64,000 nucleotides of DNA from an uncultured Pelagibacteraceae bacterium (lineage in GTDB: Bacteria > Pseudomonadota > Alphaproteobacteria > Pelagibacterales > Pelagibacteraceae): contig CACCEJ010000001.1 of assembly GCA_902545035.1 (NCBI GenBank), positions 1 to 64,000 of the forward strand. Direction: 5' to 3'. Positions 30,939 to 42,264 of this stretch are shown here, piece by piece; the stretch's first letter is position 1; each line of letters starts with the position of its first letter. Position numbers and translations under genes: made by a program. The notes beneath the pieces are model-generated. The model was not told where the DNA came from and did no database searches. It was given only the letters and a program-made list of their open reading frames with translations.

Positions 30939-32270
30939 ATGACAATCTATGCACTTTCGTCAGGACCTGGGGTTTCCGGTGTAGCAGTAATAAGGATATC
31001 TGGTTCAAAGACCTCTGAATTAGTAAAAACACTTACTAATGGAGATCTTCCTGAACCTAGAGTAGCTAAACGTAAAAAGTTCAATAAAATCAAGAATTCT
31101 GAGATAATTGATGAGGGATTGTTAATATGGTTTCCTGGTCCAGACAGCTACACAGGTGAAGATATGGCTGAAATTCATGTACATGGTAGTATCGCAGTAG
31201 TAAGAGCGATTTTGCATGAACTTTCTAAAGTCAATAACTGTCGCCTTGCCGAACCTGGTGAATTTACAAAAATTGCATTTCAAAATGGAAAAATAAATCT
31301 TTTAAAAGCAGAGAGTATTTCAGATTTGATTTCAGCAGAAACAGAGATTCAAAGAAAACAGGCAATTCAAATTATGAGTGGCAAAAGTTCTGAAAAATTT
31401 AATTTACTAAGAGAACAACTTTTAAAAATTTTATCCAACGTTGAGGCGAAAATAGATTTTCCTGAAGATGATCTTCCAGAAGATGTTATTAAAAATATAA
31501 AAACTGATTCAGAAAAAATTAGAAAAGAAATTGAAAAAATTCTAGATGATCAAAAAGTTGGAGAAAGAATAAGAGAAGGTTTTAAGATTGCAATTATTGG
31601 ACCTGCCAATGCTGGAAAGTCTTCATTATTAAATTATCTTTCCAATCGTGATGTAGCTATCGTTTCAGAAATTGCAGGAACTACTCGAGACGTTATTGAA
31701 GCTCATTTAAATTTAGACGGGTACCCAGTGGTAATTTCAGATACTGCCGGAATAAGAGACTCTAAAGATGAAATAGAAAAAAAAGGAATTAAACTAGCTT
31801 TAAAACGTGCTGAAGATGCTGATCTTAATATAATTGTAATTGAACCAAAAAGTGTTGATTTTACTGGCTTTTTGAATGATTTAATTAGTGAAAAATCAAT
31901 AATTGTTATTAATAAAATAGATCTTGGCTACAATAACATCAATAAACAAATTACAAAATTTAATCCAATTTTTTTATCAATTAAAAATGAAACAAACGTA
32001 GACGGATTAATTAATAGAATTAAACATAAATTAAAAAATAAATTCGTTAGTTCAAGCGAAACTTTGATTACCAGAGAAAGACATAGACAAAGTTTAGAGG
32101 ATTGCGTTCAAAATTTAAAAAACTTTGAAGAAAAAAATTCCCAAGAAGATTTCGATAAAGCTGCAGAGGATCTAAGATTAGCAACAAGACACTTAGGAAT
32201 GATTGTTGGTAAAGTAGATGTTGAAGAAATATTAGGTTCCATTTTTAGTGATTTCTGTATAGGTAAATAA
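30939..32270 (+). CDS. mnmE: tRNA modification GTPase MnmE
   Basis: TIYALSSGPGVSGVAVIRISG; G1 GPANAGKSSLLN; C-terminal IFSDFCIGK. Confidence 0.98.
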   Translation: MTIYALSSGPGVSGVAVIRISGSKTSELVKTLTNGDLPEPRVAKRKKFNKIKNSEIIDEGLLIWFPGPDSYTGEDMAEIHVHGSIAVVRAILHELSKVNNCRLAEPGEFTKIAFQNGKINLLKAESISDLISAETEIQRKQAIQIMSGKSSEKFNLLREQLLKILSNVEAKIDFPEDDLPEDVIKNIKTDSEKIRKEIEKILDDQKVGERIREGFKIAIIGPANAGKSSLLNYLSNRDVAIVSEIAGTTRDVIEAHLNLDGYPVVISDTAGIRDSKDEIEKKGIKLALKRAEDADLNIIVIEPKSVDFTGFLNDLISEKSIIVINKIDLGYNNINKQITKFNPIFLSIKNETNVDGLINRIKHKLKNKFVSSSETLITRERHRQSLEDCVQNLKNFEEKNSQEDFDKAAEDLRLATRHLGMIVGKVDVEEILGSIFSDFCIGK

Positions 32271-32290
32271 GTACGCATTTACTTACTTTT

Positions 32291-32320
32291 TTGACACTTT
32301 TAACTGTTTTCTTGTAAATT
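32291..32320 (+). promoter_or_regulatory. candidate promoter upstream of mnmG
   Basis: Perfect -35 TTGACA, 18 nt spacer, TAAATT -10-like, in the mnmE-mnmG spacer. Confidence 0.4.
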
Positions 32321-32345
32321 TTTAGATCAATAATAAATTACGCCT

Positions 32346-34217
32346 ATGAAAAATGAGATATCATTTGATGTAGTTGTAATTGGTGGAGGTCATGCTGGCT
32401 GTGAAGCTGCAGCAGCATCTGCTAGATTGGGGGTAAACACTGCCTTATTCACTCATAAATTTGATACTATTGGTGAGATGTCATGCAATCCAGCTATAGG
32501 GGGATTAGGTAAAGGTCATCTTGTTAGAGAAATAGATGCACTAGATGGTGTAATGGGTGAAGTTGCAGATAAATCAGGAATACAATTTCGATTATTAAAT
32601 AGAAGCAGAGGTCCTGCAGTGCGTGGACCACGTACTCAAAGTGATAGATCATTATATAAGAAATATATGCAGGAAAAACTTGTAAACTACTGTAATTTAA
32701 GCATATTTTCTGATCCTGTAATAGAGTTTATTTTTAAAAAAAACAATATAATTGGTTTTATTACACAAGAGGGTAAAAAAGTACTATCATCTAAAGTAAT
32801 CCTTACAACTGGAACTTTTTTAAATGGTTTAATTCACATCGGTGAAGAAAAAACACCTGCAGGAAGATTTAATGAAAAACCTTCAACAGGTTTAAGTGAA
32901 CAATTAGAAAAATATAATTTTAAAATTGGAAGATTAAAAACAGGAACACCACCAAGACTGGATGCAACGACAATAAATTTCGAAAAACTCGAAGAGCAGC
33001 ATGCAGATGAAGATCCATATTTTTTTTCTTTTCTTACAAAAAAAAATATAAATAGACAGATTTCATGTAGGATGACCTATACCAATCGAGCAGTTCATGA
33101 GATCATATCTAAAAACATAAATAGTAGTGCTATGTATTCAGGAAGTATCAAAGGTATCGGCCCCAGATATTGTCCATCTATTGAAGATAAAATTGTAAAG
33201 TTTGCTGATAAGCAAAAACATCAAATATTTTTAGAGCCAGAAGGTCTAAATGATAAAACAATCTATCCAAATGGAATTTCAACTTCTCTACCTGCTGAAA
33301 TACAACAAGAAATATGTAATAATATCAATGGTTTAGAAAATGTTAAGATTTTAAGACCTGGATACGCAATAGAGTATGATTTTGTTGATCCACGGGAGCT
33401 ATTTCTAACTTTAGAGACAAAAAAAATTAAAAATCTTTACCTCGCAGGACAAATAAATGGAACAACAGGCTATGAAGAAGCTGCAGCACAAGGATTGATA
33501 GCTGGAATAAATGCTGCTCTATCTATTAAAGGAAATGAACCATTCATACTTGATAGATCCGAGGCATATATAGGTGTTATGATAGATGACTTAGTTACAA
33601 AAGGAGTTGCAGAGCCATATAGAATGTTTACCTCAAGGGCAGAATACAGGCTATCTTTGAGATCTGATAATGCGGATATTAGACTTACCCAAAAAGGAAT
33701 TAATATTGGTTTAATATTAGACGAAAGGAAAATTGTATATAAAGAGAAAGCGTATAAATTGCAAAAAAGTCTTAAAAAAATGGAAAATTCTTTAATTTCA
33801 CCTTCAAAAGTATCCAAATTTGGGATTAATATTGCGAAAGATGGGGTCAAAAGAAATGCATTAGAAATACTTAGCCAAAAATCAGTAAAAATGAGTAAAA
33901 TAAGAGAAATTTGGCCAGAGATTGAATATGTTTCACATGAAATAGATGAGCAAATTGAGATAAAAGCTCATTATAAAGGATATTTGAAGAAGCAAGCTGC
34001 AGATATTTTGGCATTTAAAAGAGATGAAAATCTTAAAATACCAGATAATTTAAATTATGACCAATTTTCTGGATTATCAAATGAGGTAAAGTCAAAATTC
34101 AAGAAAATAAAGCCAAAAACACTTGGTCAAGCACTCAGAATAGATGGGGTTACTCCAGCTGCAGTATATATTTTGTTGTCTCATGTCAAAAGAAAGTCTA
34201 TTAAGCATATAGCTTGA
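32346..34217 (+). CDS. mnmG: tRNA uridine-5-carboxymethylaminomethyl modification enzyme MnmG
   Basis: [47 protein letters not shown]. Confidence 0.98.
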   Translation: MKNEISFDVVVIGGGHAGCEAAAASARLGVNTALFTHKFDTIGEMSCNPAIGGLGKGHLVREIDALDGVMGEVADKSGIQFRLLNRSRGPAVRGPRTQSDRSLYKKYMQEKLVNYCNLSIFSDPVIEFIFKKNNIIGFITQEGKKVLSSKVILTTGTFLNGLIHIGEEKTPAGRFNEKPSTGLSEQLEKYNFKIGRLKTGTPPRLDATTINFEKLEEQHADEDPYFFSFLTKKNINRQISCRMTYTNRAVHEIISKNINSSAMYSGSIKGIGPRYCPSIEDKIVKFADKQKHQIFLEPEGLNDKTIYPNGISTSLPAEIQQEICNNINGLENVKILRPGYAIEYDFVDPRELFLTLETKKIKNLYLAGQINGTTGYEEAAAQGLIAGINAALSIKGNEPFILDRSEAYIGVMIDDLVTKGVAEPYRMFTSRAEYRLSLRSDNADIRLTQKGINIGLILDERKIVYKEKAYKLQKSLKKMENSLISPSKVSKFGINIAKDGVKRNALEILSQKSVKMSKIREIWPEIEYVSHEIDEQIEIKAHYKGYLKKQAADILAFKRDENLKIPDNLNYDQFSGLSNEVKSKFKKIKPKTLGQALRIDGVTPAAVYILLSHVKRKSIKHIA

Positions 34218-34858
34218 TTGATTCGAAAATAATAAAAAAAGAGAAAATTTATCTCCCAAATGTTTCACGTGAAACATTAATGGAACTTGAGGACTATTCA
34301 AATTCAATTTTAAATAAAAATAGGAAAATTAATTTGATAAGTTCAAGTACAGAAAAATCAATAAATTCAAGGCATATAACAGATAGTGCACAAACCATTG
34401 AATTTATTGATAAAAATGACATTAAGGTTTGTACTGATCTTGGATCAGGCGCAGGGCTTCCTAGTATAGTTTTGGGTATTTTGATGAAATCTAAAAAACA
34501 AGGTTTTAAGCTAATTTTTTATGAAAAGAGTTATCATAAAAGCAATTTCCTAAAAGAAATGGCAAAAAAATTCAAATTAGAAGCTAAAATTTATCAAAAA
34601 AATATTTTTGAGGAAAAAAACTTAGTTACTGATGTAATAATTTGTCGAGCGTTTAAACCTTTGCCTGTGATTTTTGATATTGCGACAAAAAATTTTAAAA
34701 ATTTTAAATACATAGTCATGTATTTAGGCAAGAGTGGAAAAAAAATTTTGGAAGATGTTTCCAAAAAATGGAAATTTGATGTAGAGAAAATGAAAAGCAT
34801 TACTAATGAAGAGTCATCAGTAGTTAAAATTTCAAATTTAAAAAAAAAATATGAATAG
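34214..34858 (+). CDS. rsmG: 16S rRNA (guanine527-N7)-methyltransferase
   Basis: [40 protein letters not shown]; between mnmG and parA. Confidence 0.95.
   Translation: MIDSKIIKKEKIYLPNVSRETLMELEDYSNSILNKNRKINLISSSTEKSINSRHITDSAQTIEFIDKNDIKVCTDLGSGAGLPSIVLGILMKSKKQGFKLIFYEKSYHKSNFLKEMAKKFKLEAKIYQKNIFEEKNLVTDVIICRAFKPLPVIFDIATKNFKNFKYIVMYLGKSGKKILEDVSKKWKFDVEKMKSITNEESSVVKISNLKKKYE
34261..34276. promoter_or_regulatory. parS centromere site
   Basis: Perfect 16-bp palindrome TGTTTCACGTGAAACA matching the canonical ParB-binding parS consensus; inside rsmG. Confidence 0.95.
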
Positions 34859-35651
34859 AAAAATTATTTCGATCATAAACCAAAAAGGTGGAGTGGGTAA
34901 GACCACTACAGTAATTAATCTTGCTGCTGGTTTAACAATGAAAGGAAAAAAAATTCTTGTAATTGATCTTGATCCACAAGGAAATGCTACAACAGGTCTA
35001 GGATTATCCAACGCAACTAGTTCTGATCGAACAATTTACAATGTTTTAAATGGAAGTAAAAAAATTTCAGAGGTGGTTCAGTCTACAAGCTTCAAAAATT
35101 TAGATTTAATATCTTCGAATGTTGATTTATCAGGATTAGAGGTTGAGACAGCTGGCGACAATAGAAGAGCCTTTAAACTAAAAGATGAATTAAGCGCTAT
35201 TTTAAACAATTCTGGGCCATCCTATGATTACATCATTATTGACTGCCCACCATCCTTAAGTCTACTTACAATCATGGCATTGGTAGCTTCTGATGCTCTT
35301 GTTGTGCCTCTCCAGACTGAATTTTTTGCGTTAGAGGGTCTTACACAGCTCTTAAAAACAATCGATAGGATAAAGTCAAACTTAAATCCATCTTTAGAGA
35401 TAAGAGGAATACTTCTAACTATGTATGATAAGAGAAATAAATTATCTGGTGAAGTTGAGACAGAGGCAAGAAATTATTTTAAGGATAAAGTCTACAGTAC
35501 AGCAGTACCAAGAAATGTTAGATTATCAGAAGCTCCTTCACATGGCGTACCGGTTTTAATTTATGACAAGGTTTGTCCAGGTAGTAGAGCATATTTTAGT
35601 TTCACAGATGAATTTTTAAATCAAGATAAACCAGTGGAGAGTGCAGCATGA
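34851..35651 (+). CDS. parA: chromosome partitioning ATPase ParA/Soj
   Basis: KIISIINQKGGVGKTTTVINLAAGL deviant Walker A. Confidence 0.98.
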   Translation: MNRKIISIINQKGGVGKTTTVINLAAGLTMKGKKILVIDLDPQGNATTGLGLSNATSSDRTIYNVLNGSKKISEVVQSTSFKNLDLISSNVDLSGLEVETAGDNRRAFKLKDELSAILNNSGPSYDYIIIDCPPSLSLLTIMALVASDALVVPLQTEFFALEGLTQLLKTIDRIKSNLNPSLEIRGILLTMYDKRNKLSGEVETEARNYFKDKVYSTAVPRNVRLSEAPSHGVPVLIYDKVCPGSRAYFSFTDEFLNQDKPVESAA

Positions 35652-36499
35652 TAAATCCGTTTAAATCAAAAAAAGGACTTGGAAGAGGATTATCTTCCTT
35701 GATAGGAGATAGCGACAAAATTGATGATAAAAAAAATGTTTCAATCAGTTCATTAGTTAGAAATAAGTATCAACCAAGAAAAAAATTTGATGAATTGAGT
35801 TTAGAAGAATTAACTAATTCTATAAGAGAGAGGGGTATTATCCAACCTATAATAGTTAGACCATCTCCTGATAAGGAAGATAAATTTGAAATAATAGCTG
35901 GTGAAAGAAGATGGCAAGCTGCACAATATGCTGGACTGCATCAGGTACCAGTGGTTGTAATTAATGCAGACAATCTTAAATCCTTAGAGTTTGCTATTGT
36001 TGAAAATGTTCAAAGAAAAGATTTAAATCCAATTGAGGAAGCAGAAGGTTACAAAAGGCTTATTGATGAATTCAGTTATGATCAAGATAAAGTGTCTAAA
36101 TTTATTGGTAAAAGCAGAGCACATATATCTAATTGTTTACGATTATTATCTCTTCCACAAGAAATTATTGAATTAATAATTAAGGAGAAATTATCCCAAG
36201 GTCATGCAAAAATTTTAGTTGGTTTAGATAATGCTTTACTTTTAGCGAAAAAAATTATTAAAAAAAAATTATCTGTTAGACAAGCTGAGAATTTAGTACG
36301 AATGTTAAAAACAAATTCTAACAGCCTAAGTATGAGAAAAGATCCAAACATTATAAGCCTCGAGGAAGAGTTAACAGATAAAATTGGAATGAGAGTTTTT
36401 GTTAAAAATAAAAAAAATAATTCTGGTACTATTAGTTTAGAGTATAAAGGTGCAGATCAACTTGATAGATTGGTAGAGATTATTAAGCAAAACTATTAA
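35648..36499 (+). CDS. parB: chromosome partitioning protein ParB/Spo0J
   Basis: GLGRGLSSLIGD; GERRWQAAQYAGLHQVPV; ENVQRKDLNPIEEAEGYKRL. Confidence 0.98.
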   Translation: MINPFKSKKGLGRGLSSLIGDSDKIDDKKNVSISSLVRNKYQPRKKFDELSLEELTNSIRERGIIQPIIVRPSPDKEDKFEIIAGERRWQAAQYAGLHQVPVVVINADNLKSLEFAIVENVQRKDLNPIEEAEGYKRLIDEFSYDQDKVSKFIGKSRAHISNCLRLLSLPQEIIELIIKEKLSQGHAKILVGLDNALLLAKKIIKKKLSVRQAENLVRMLKTNSNSLSMRKDPNIISLEEELTDKIGMRVFVKNKKNNSGTISLEYKGADQLDRLVEIIKQNY

Positions 36500-37473
36500 T
36501 AATTACTTACAAAATCAGACACGAAAAGTATTGAATTCGCTGCATTTTTTTTTACTAACGCCTCTAAGGAATTCACTCTCAATATAATCTCTTTTACTTC
36601 ATTGGTAGACCAAGATTGAGCTTGTTTTTTTACAATATCCTTTTCTTTCCAAAATATTGGAGGTTTGAAGTTAGTTATAGCCTGATCAATATTTATATTA
36701 TTGTCAATTTCGTTTCTTATTTTTAAGAGTCTTTTTGATTTATTAAGAATTGTTCTAATTATTAATATACAATCTTCTGGTGAGTAGTTATTTTCATTGA
36801 GGATATTAGAAACTTTCTTTGAATTTTTGCAAAGGTAATTATCCCCTAATTCAAACACACTGTAATTTTCAGCTAAATTTGATAATTTTAACACATCATC
36901 AATGTTTAATTTTTTTTTACTAATTGATAAATTTTTCAATTTTGATAATTCATTTTTTAAATTTATTCTGTCTCCTCCAGATCTTTCAATAAGAATATTT
37001 TTAATTTCTTGGGATAAATTTAATTTATTTTCATTTAAAAAACTTTGAATAATATAACTTAAAGATCGTGTGTCATCTTCATAAACAGCTGTACAAATTA
37101 GATTCTTTTCTTTCTCAAATAGAGTTCTTAGTTTAGATTTTTTTTCTAGGTTGCTAGATTTAATTATTATTTTACAATCTTGTATTTCCTTTTCTAAAAT
37201 ATATAATACAAAATTGTATAATTTTATTGTTGCTCTTGAAATAATAATTATTTTATTATTTTCGAATAAAGAATTTGTCATTAGGTTCGATATAAATTCA
37301 TCTTTATTATTTAGTATATCTTGCTCGTCGTATTTTAATGTATCGCCATCAAAATTTTTTAAATAATAGTTTTTGATTATATCCTCTTTGAGACCTTCAT
37401 TATTTCCATAGATTAAGTGTAAATTTGAATTTAATGATTTTAGTTTATCTAATTCAAAATTTTTAATTATCAT
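36496..37473 (-). CDS. holA: DNA polymerase III delta subunit
   Basis: LIYGNNEGLKEDIIKNY; SGGDRINLKNELSKL; in leuS-lptE-holA order. Confidence 0.88.
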   Translation of the reverse strand: MIIKNFELDKLKSLNSNLHLIYGNNEGLKEDIIKNYYLKNFDGDTLKYDEQDILNNKDEFISNLMTNSLFENNKIIIISRATIKLYNFVLYILEKEIQDCKIIIKSSNLEKKSKLRTLFEKEKNLICTAVYEDDTRSLSYIIQSFLNENKLNLSQEIKNILIERSGGDRINLKNELSKLKNLSISKKKLNIDDVLKLSNLAENYSVFELGDNYLCKNSKKVSNILNENNYSPEDCILIIRTILNKSKRLLKIRNEIDNNINIDQAITNFKPPIFWKEKDIVKKQAQSWSTNEVKEIILRVNSLEALVKKNAANSILFVSDFVSNY

Positions 37474-37939
37474 CTAAATTTATTATAGAGGAGATTATTA
37501 TTTCACTAATCTTATTGGACAAATTTTCAATTATAATTTTTTCATTTTGTTCAAGTTCAAACTTGTCGGTATTATTATTGTAGATATTATTTTTTTTAAT
37601 TTCTTTATTTAGTATTGATGCATTGTTATATTTAATTTCATAATTTGTTGTAACTATAAGTTCAAATTTTAATGGATCTCCTTTCGAGTCTTTAGAAACT
37701 GTTTTTCTTTCTTTAAAACTATTTATTGAAAGGCTATATTTTTTCTTATCTGGACCATCATTATCTTTTATAAGATGAAGTTTATTTTTTATTATATTAT
37801 TTATTTTTTTCTCTCCTGAATATTCAATTTTACCTAACTCAAAATTATAATTTTTTTCAGAAAGAATTGGTTTATATGAACATGAGGTAAGTATAATAAC
37901 TAACAGGATTGAAATATAATTAATATTTAATCTAATCAT
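37463..37939 (-). CDS. lptE: LPS-assembly lipoprotein LptE-like
   Basis: Lipoprotein-type N-terminus ([11 protein letters not shown]); position between leuS and holA. Confidence 0.75.
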   Translation of the reverse strand: MIRLNINYISILLVIILTSCSYKPILSEKNYNFELGKIEYSGEKKINNIIKNKLHLIKDNDGPDKKKYSLSINSFKERKTVSKDSKGDPLKFELIVTTNYEIKYNNASILNKEIKKNNIYNNNTDKFELEQNEKIIIENLSNKISEIIISSIINLDDN

Positions 37940-40484
37940 TTAGTAATAAGTTTATTAATTTGTTTTTTATAAAAATAATTTTATTAATAGATTTATCTTT
38001 TAAATATTTTTCACACATTTTATTAGTTTTTACTATTTCTAACAGACTTTCTTCATCAATATCTCTATTTTCTTTTAAAATGGCCCTTTTTTTTCCGTTA
38101 ATTTGAATAATGTAGTCAATTTTTTCTTCTTTTAAAAATTTTAAGTCTGCTGTTGGCCAACTTATTTTATCACCAACTCCCAAATCTTCAAAACATTCTG
38201 ATGTAAAGTGAGGAATTGCTGGTGAAAATATTGTTAATACTTTTTTATAATTATCCTTTAAACTTTCACTATCTATTTCTTTTTCTATTTCTTTATTTAA
38301 GAAATTATATGTCTCATATATATTTGCTATTATAACATTGTAACTAAAGTTTTCTAAATTATGTGATATCTTGTTTATCATCTGGTTGCTAAATTTTTCT
38401 AGATCACTTTTTCCATTCGAAATTTTTAATTTACTATTTATCTTCTCTTTTATTTTTTTATGAAGCGTCCATAATTTTTGTAAAAACTTATACGAGGCTA
38501 CCATTCCTTGTTCTGACCATTGAACGTCTTTTTCTGGGGGACTATCTGATAAAATAAATAATCTTACAGCGTCAGCACCATAATTATTCATTATTTTCTC
38601 AGGATCAATTACATTTTTCTTTGACTTTGACATTGACTCAGAGGGCCCAACTTTTACAAAATTTTTTGGATTTCCTTTTTTATGATATTGATTACCTTTC
38701 AATTCTATCTCTTCAGGACTTAACCAATTATTATTTTCATCTTTGTATGTCTCATGACATACCATTCCTTGTGTGAATAAACCTTCAAATGGTTCATCAA
38801 ATTTAATATTATCATTTTTGTAACTTAGAGCTTTTAGAAAAAATCTTGAATATAATAAATGTAATATAGCATGTTCAACACCCCCGATATATTGATCAAC
38901 AGGCATCCAATAATCAACATCGTCTTTTGTAAAACCATACTGACTCTCAGTTGGAGAGCAAAATCTTAAGTAGTACCAAGAAGAACAGACGAATGTATCC
39001 AAGGTATCTGTTTCTCTAGTAAATCTTCTTCCGTTAATCGTTAAATTTTTCCAATCGCTATTTGCATCTAGTGGATTACCTTTTGAATTAAGGTTAACAT
39101 TATCAGGAAGTTTTATTGGTAAATTTTCCTTTGACACAGGAGTGACATTACCCTGTTCATCATAAAGAATTGGTATAGGGCATCCCCAGTATCTTTGTCT
39201 TGATACCCCCCAATCTTTTAGTCTAAAATTTATCTTTTTTTTACCTATTCCTTTTTCTTCTAAAATATCAATTGTACTTATTATAGATTCTTCTGGAACT
39301 TTAAGTCCGTTTAGAAACTTCGAATTAATTATAACACCAGTTCCAGCGTATGCTTCGTCACTAACAGTGTATTTATCATTTTCTTCAGTTGGCCTGACTA
39401 CTGTTGTAATCTCAAGGTTATATTTTTTTGCAAAATCAAAATCTCTTTGATCGTGGGCTGGACACCCAAATACTGCTCCAAATCCATAATCCATTAGTAC
39501 AAAATTAGCAAAGAAAACTGGCACTTTTTGAGTGGGATTTAAAGGGTTGATAGCCACTAAATCAGTTTTGAAACCTATTTTTTCACCTATTGCAATTGCT
39601 TCCTCGGTTGTCCCTGTTTTTGAGCACTCTTTTTTAAATTCTTGGAAGCTTCTATCATTTTCATAATATTTAGAAACTTCATGATCTACTGATAGAGCTA
39701 AAAAAGAAAAACCGAATAAAGTATCTGGTCTCGTTGTAAAACATTTAATTTCTTTTACTGGAATTTTTCCCTCAGTTTTAAATGCAATTTCACACCCAAA
39801 AGATTTTCCAATCCAATTTTTTTGCATTATCTTTACTTTGTTGGGCCAGGATTTTAACTTATCCAAACCATCAAGGAGTTCTTGTGAAAATTTTGAAATA
39901 CTAAAGAACCATTGATTTAACTTTTTTCTTTCAACTATAGCTCCAGATCTCCAACCTTTTCCATCTATTACCTGCTCGTTGGCAAGCACTGTTTGGTCTA
40001 CAGGATCCCAATTTACATAATTTTCCTTTCTGTAAACAAGACCTTTTTCAAAGAGTTCTAAAAAAAATAATTGTTGATGTTTATAATATTCTTCTGAACA
40101 AGTTGAAATTTCTCTATCCCAATCAATTGAAAGTCCAAGTCTTTTCAATTGAGCTTTCATTGTTGAAATATTTTTGTTAGTCCACTCTTTTGGATCTAGA
40201 TTATTTTCCCTTGCTGCATTTTCAGCGGGCATTCCAAAAGCATCCCATCCCATTGGGTGTAAAACGTTAAAACCTTTTAAAGTTTTATACCTCGAAAGAA
40301 CATCTCCTATTGTATAATTTCTTACGTGTCCCATATGAATTTTTCCAGATGGGTAAGGGAACATTTCTAAACAATAAAATTTTTTTTTAGACTTATCTAT
40401 TTTAGATTTAAAAACCTTTGAATTAAGCCACTTTTCTTGCCATTTTTCTTCAACAATCTTAAAATTATATCTTTCAGAATTCAC
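37932..40484 (-). CDS. leuS: leucyl-tRNA synthetase
   Basis: [30 protein letters not shown]-type motif [12 protein letters not shown]. Confidence 0.98.
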   Translation of the reverse strand: MNSERYNFKIVEEKWQEKWLNSKVFKSKIDKSKKKFYCLEMFPYPSGKIHMGHVRNYTIGDVLSRYKTLKGFNVLHPMGWDAFGMPAENAARENNLDPKEWTNKNISTMKAQLKRLGLSIDWDREISTCSEEYYKHQQLFFLELFEKGLVYRKENYVNWDPVDQTVLANEQVIDGKGWRSGAIVERKKLNQWFFSISKFSQELLDGLDKLKSWPNKVKIMQKNWIGKSFGCEIAFKTEGKIPVKEIKCFTTRPDTLFGFSFLALSVDHEVSKYYENDRSFQEFKKECSKTGTTEEAIAIGEKIGFKTDLVAINPLNPTQKVPVFFANFVLMDYGFGAVFGCPAHDQRDFDFAKKYNLEITTVVRPTEENDKYTVSDEAYAGTGVIINSKFLNGLKVPEESIISTIDILEEKGIGKKKINFRLKDWGVSRQRYWGCPIPILYDEQGNVTPVSKENLPIKLPDNVNLNSKGNPLDANSDWKNLTINGRRFTRETDTLDTFVCSSWYYLRFCSPTESQYGFTKDDVDYWMPVDQYIGGVEHAILHLLYSRFFLKALSYKNDNIKFDEPFEGLFTQGMVCHETYKDENNNWLSPEEIELKGNQYHKKGNPKNFVKVGPSESMSKSKKNVIDPEKIMNNYGADAVRLFILSDSPPEKDVQWSEQGMVASYKFLQKLWTLHKKIKEKINSKLKISNGKSDLEKFSNQMINKISHNLENFSYNVIIANIYETYNFLNKEIEKEIDSESLKDNYKKVLTIFSPAIPHFTSECFEDLGVGDKISWPTADLKFLKEEKIDYIIQINGKKRAILKENRDIDEESLLEIVKTNKMCEKYLKDKSINKIIFIKNKLINLLLND

Positions 40485-40505
40485 TAAGTTAAATTTTTAT
40501 TGGGT

Positions 40506-41060
40506 TTATTTAATTTTCAGGCCCTTATACTCTTTAAAGTTTTTATCTTTTTTTTGTTTTTTATAAATAGCTGCTTTGTTTAAAATTTTTTTCTTTAATT
40601 CTGCAACAAGCGAACCTGTTTTTTGTGTAATTTTGCAATTCATCATTTGATTACACCTTTTATAAAAAACTTTAATATCTAAAGCGTCAGTTCTTACTTC
40701 ATTTGTTAAAAACCGTATGGAAATTTTTACAGACTCATCGAGATTATCTCCATCTGAATACCAGTCAGTTATTATAATACCCCCACTGTAATTCACTGAA
40801 GAAAGAGGCATAAATTCAATTATATCTAATGAAGCTCTCCAAAGCTCGTTTGCACTTGCAAACATAAAATCACCACCTTTACCTGAATTTTTCATAGAAG
40901 TATCAAGTCTAAAGCCTCTTCCTTCCTCAAGATTTTTTTTAACTCTTTCATCTGGATTTGGTGAAACTTTTCTGGCATCACCAGGAGGTCCACAAGAACT
41001 TAATGCTAGAAATAAGAGACCGAGGAGAATAAATAATGTTGAAATTTTAAAATTAATCAT
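40506..41060 (-). CDS. DUF3576 family lipoprotein
   Basis: Lipobox LALSSCGPPG; conserved position upstream of leuS-lptE-holA. Confidence 0.75.
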   Translation of the reverse strand: MINFKISTLFILLGLLFLALSSCGPPGDARKVSPNPDERVKKNLEEGRGFRLDTSMKNSGKGGDFMFASANELWRASLDIIEFMPLSSVNYSGGIIITDWYSDGDNLDESVKISIRFLTNEVRTDALDIKVFYKRCNQMMNCKITQKTGSLVAELKKKILNKAAIYKKQKKDKNFKEYKGLKIK

Positions 41061-41115
41061 AAATTTTCTTAAAGTCAGGTTGTAGAGGAAAAAACCCTAA
41101 AATTAAAAGTTTTTT

Positions 41116-41143
41116 TTGATTTTGTGAAAAAATGGCATAAAAT
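41116..41143 (+). promoter_or_regulatory. candidate porin promoter
   Basis: TTGATT - 16 nt - TAAAAT upstream of the porin gene. Confidence 0.4.
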
Positions 41144-41242
41144 AACACTTATTTATGATGTAAAAATACAACACTTTAGTAAAAATTATGCAAAAAAACC
41201 AATAAAATGGTCAATAATTTGAAATAATTGATAGAGATACAG

Positions 41243-41258
41243 TGTTTAATATTAAACA
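41243..41258. repeat. perfect 16-bp palindrome in the porin leader
   Basis: TGTTTAATATTAAACA equals its own reverse complement; ends 19 nt before the porin ATG. Confidence 0.8.
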
Positions 41259-41277
41259 ATTAACGAAAGGTAATAAT

Positions 41278-42210
41278 ATGAACAATCTAAAAAAACTTGG
41301 ATTGACAGCATTAGGTACTGCATTAGTAGCAACTTCAGCAACAGCTGCTGACTACTCAATTTCAGGTACTAGTCAAGTTACTTTCAATGGTCGTGATAAT
41401 GACGATACTGGAAATGGCTGGACAATGTCTGACTCAATCACGTTCTCAGCATCAGGTGAAATGGATAACGGTATGACTGTTAGCCATACTTATGAAGTTG
41501 ATGGTGGTGGACAAGGTAACTACAATGTTAAAGTAGATACAGGTGATTTCGGAACATTAACATTCGTTGGTGGATCATCAACTGGTGTAATCGGTTCTTG
41601 GGATGACTTAACTCCAACAGCTAATGAAGAAGCTCATGGTGTAACAGTTGGTGGAACAATTGCAGGCGCTGCAAATGGTACTGCTAACACTACAAACATC
41701 TTCTTATACAGCTATGAAGTAACAGATGGTGTAACTTTCCAAGCTGCTTACTCACCTTCAGAAGGTACAGCAGTTGTTGAAAGTTCAATGGACTATGGTG
41801 TTAAATATACTGGAATGGAAGGTCTAACTGTTTGGGCTGCAATGGGTGAAAACAATGATTCATCTAACGGTGTAGATAACTCTGCACTTGCTGTAACTTA
41901 TGCAATGGGTGGATTAACAGTTGGATACCAAGTTAACGAAAGTGATTACTCAACTGGAACTTCAGATGAAGACTTCACAGCAATAGGTGTATCTTATGCT
42001 GTATCTGATGATCTTTCAGTATCACTAAACTCATCTACAATTGATTTTGAGAGTTCAACTCTTGATGATCAAGAAGCTACAGGTGTAAGTTTCTCTTATA
42101 CTTCTGGTGGAATGACTATATCAGGTTCACACTCAAATGTTGATAACGTAGGTGGAACTTCAACTACTGATAACAGTGGTTACGAGTTAAACTTTAAATT
42201 TGCATTCTAA
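41278..42210 (+). CDS. outer membrane porin
   Basis: RBS AAAGG then ATG at 41278; signal peptide MNNLKKLGLTALGTALVATSATAA; beta-barrel repeat pattern ending ELNFKFAF (C-terminal aromatic). Confidence 0.92.
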   Translation: MNNLKKLGLTALGTALVATSATAADYSISGTSQVTFNGRDNDDTGNGWTMSDSITFSASGEMDNGMTVSHTYEVDGGGQGNYNVKVDTGDFGTLTFVGGSSTGVIGSWDDLTPTANEEAHGVTVGGTIAGAANGTANTTNIFLYSYEVTDGVTFQAAYSPSEGTAVVESSMDYGVKYTGMEGLTVWAAMGENNDSSNGVDNSALAVTYAMGGLTVGYQVNESDYSTGTSDEDFTAIGVSYAVSDDLSVSLNSSTIDFESSTLDDQEATGVSFSYTSGGMTISGSHSNVDNVGGTSTTDNSGYELNFKFAF

Positions 42211-42232
42211 TTTAAAAGTTTAAACACTTATT

Positions 42233-42264
42233 AAAAAGGCCCCTTTTTTGGGGCCTTTTTTTTT
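42233..42264 (+). terminator. rho-independent terminator after the porin
   Basis: AAAAAGGCCCC-TTTTTT-GGGGCCTTTTTTTTT: 6 bp GC stem plus A/T extension and U-tract; A-tract upstream may make it bidirectional. Confidence 0.95.

Noticed and set aside
33470-33850. 126-aa minus-strand ORF opposite mnmG
   Set aside because: Antisense to a confident CDS with no family signal
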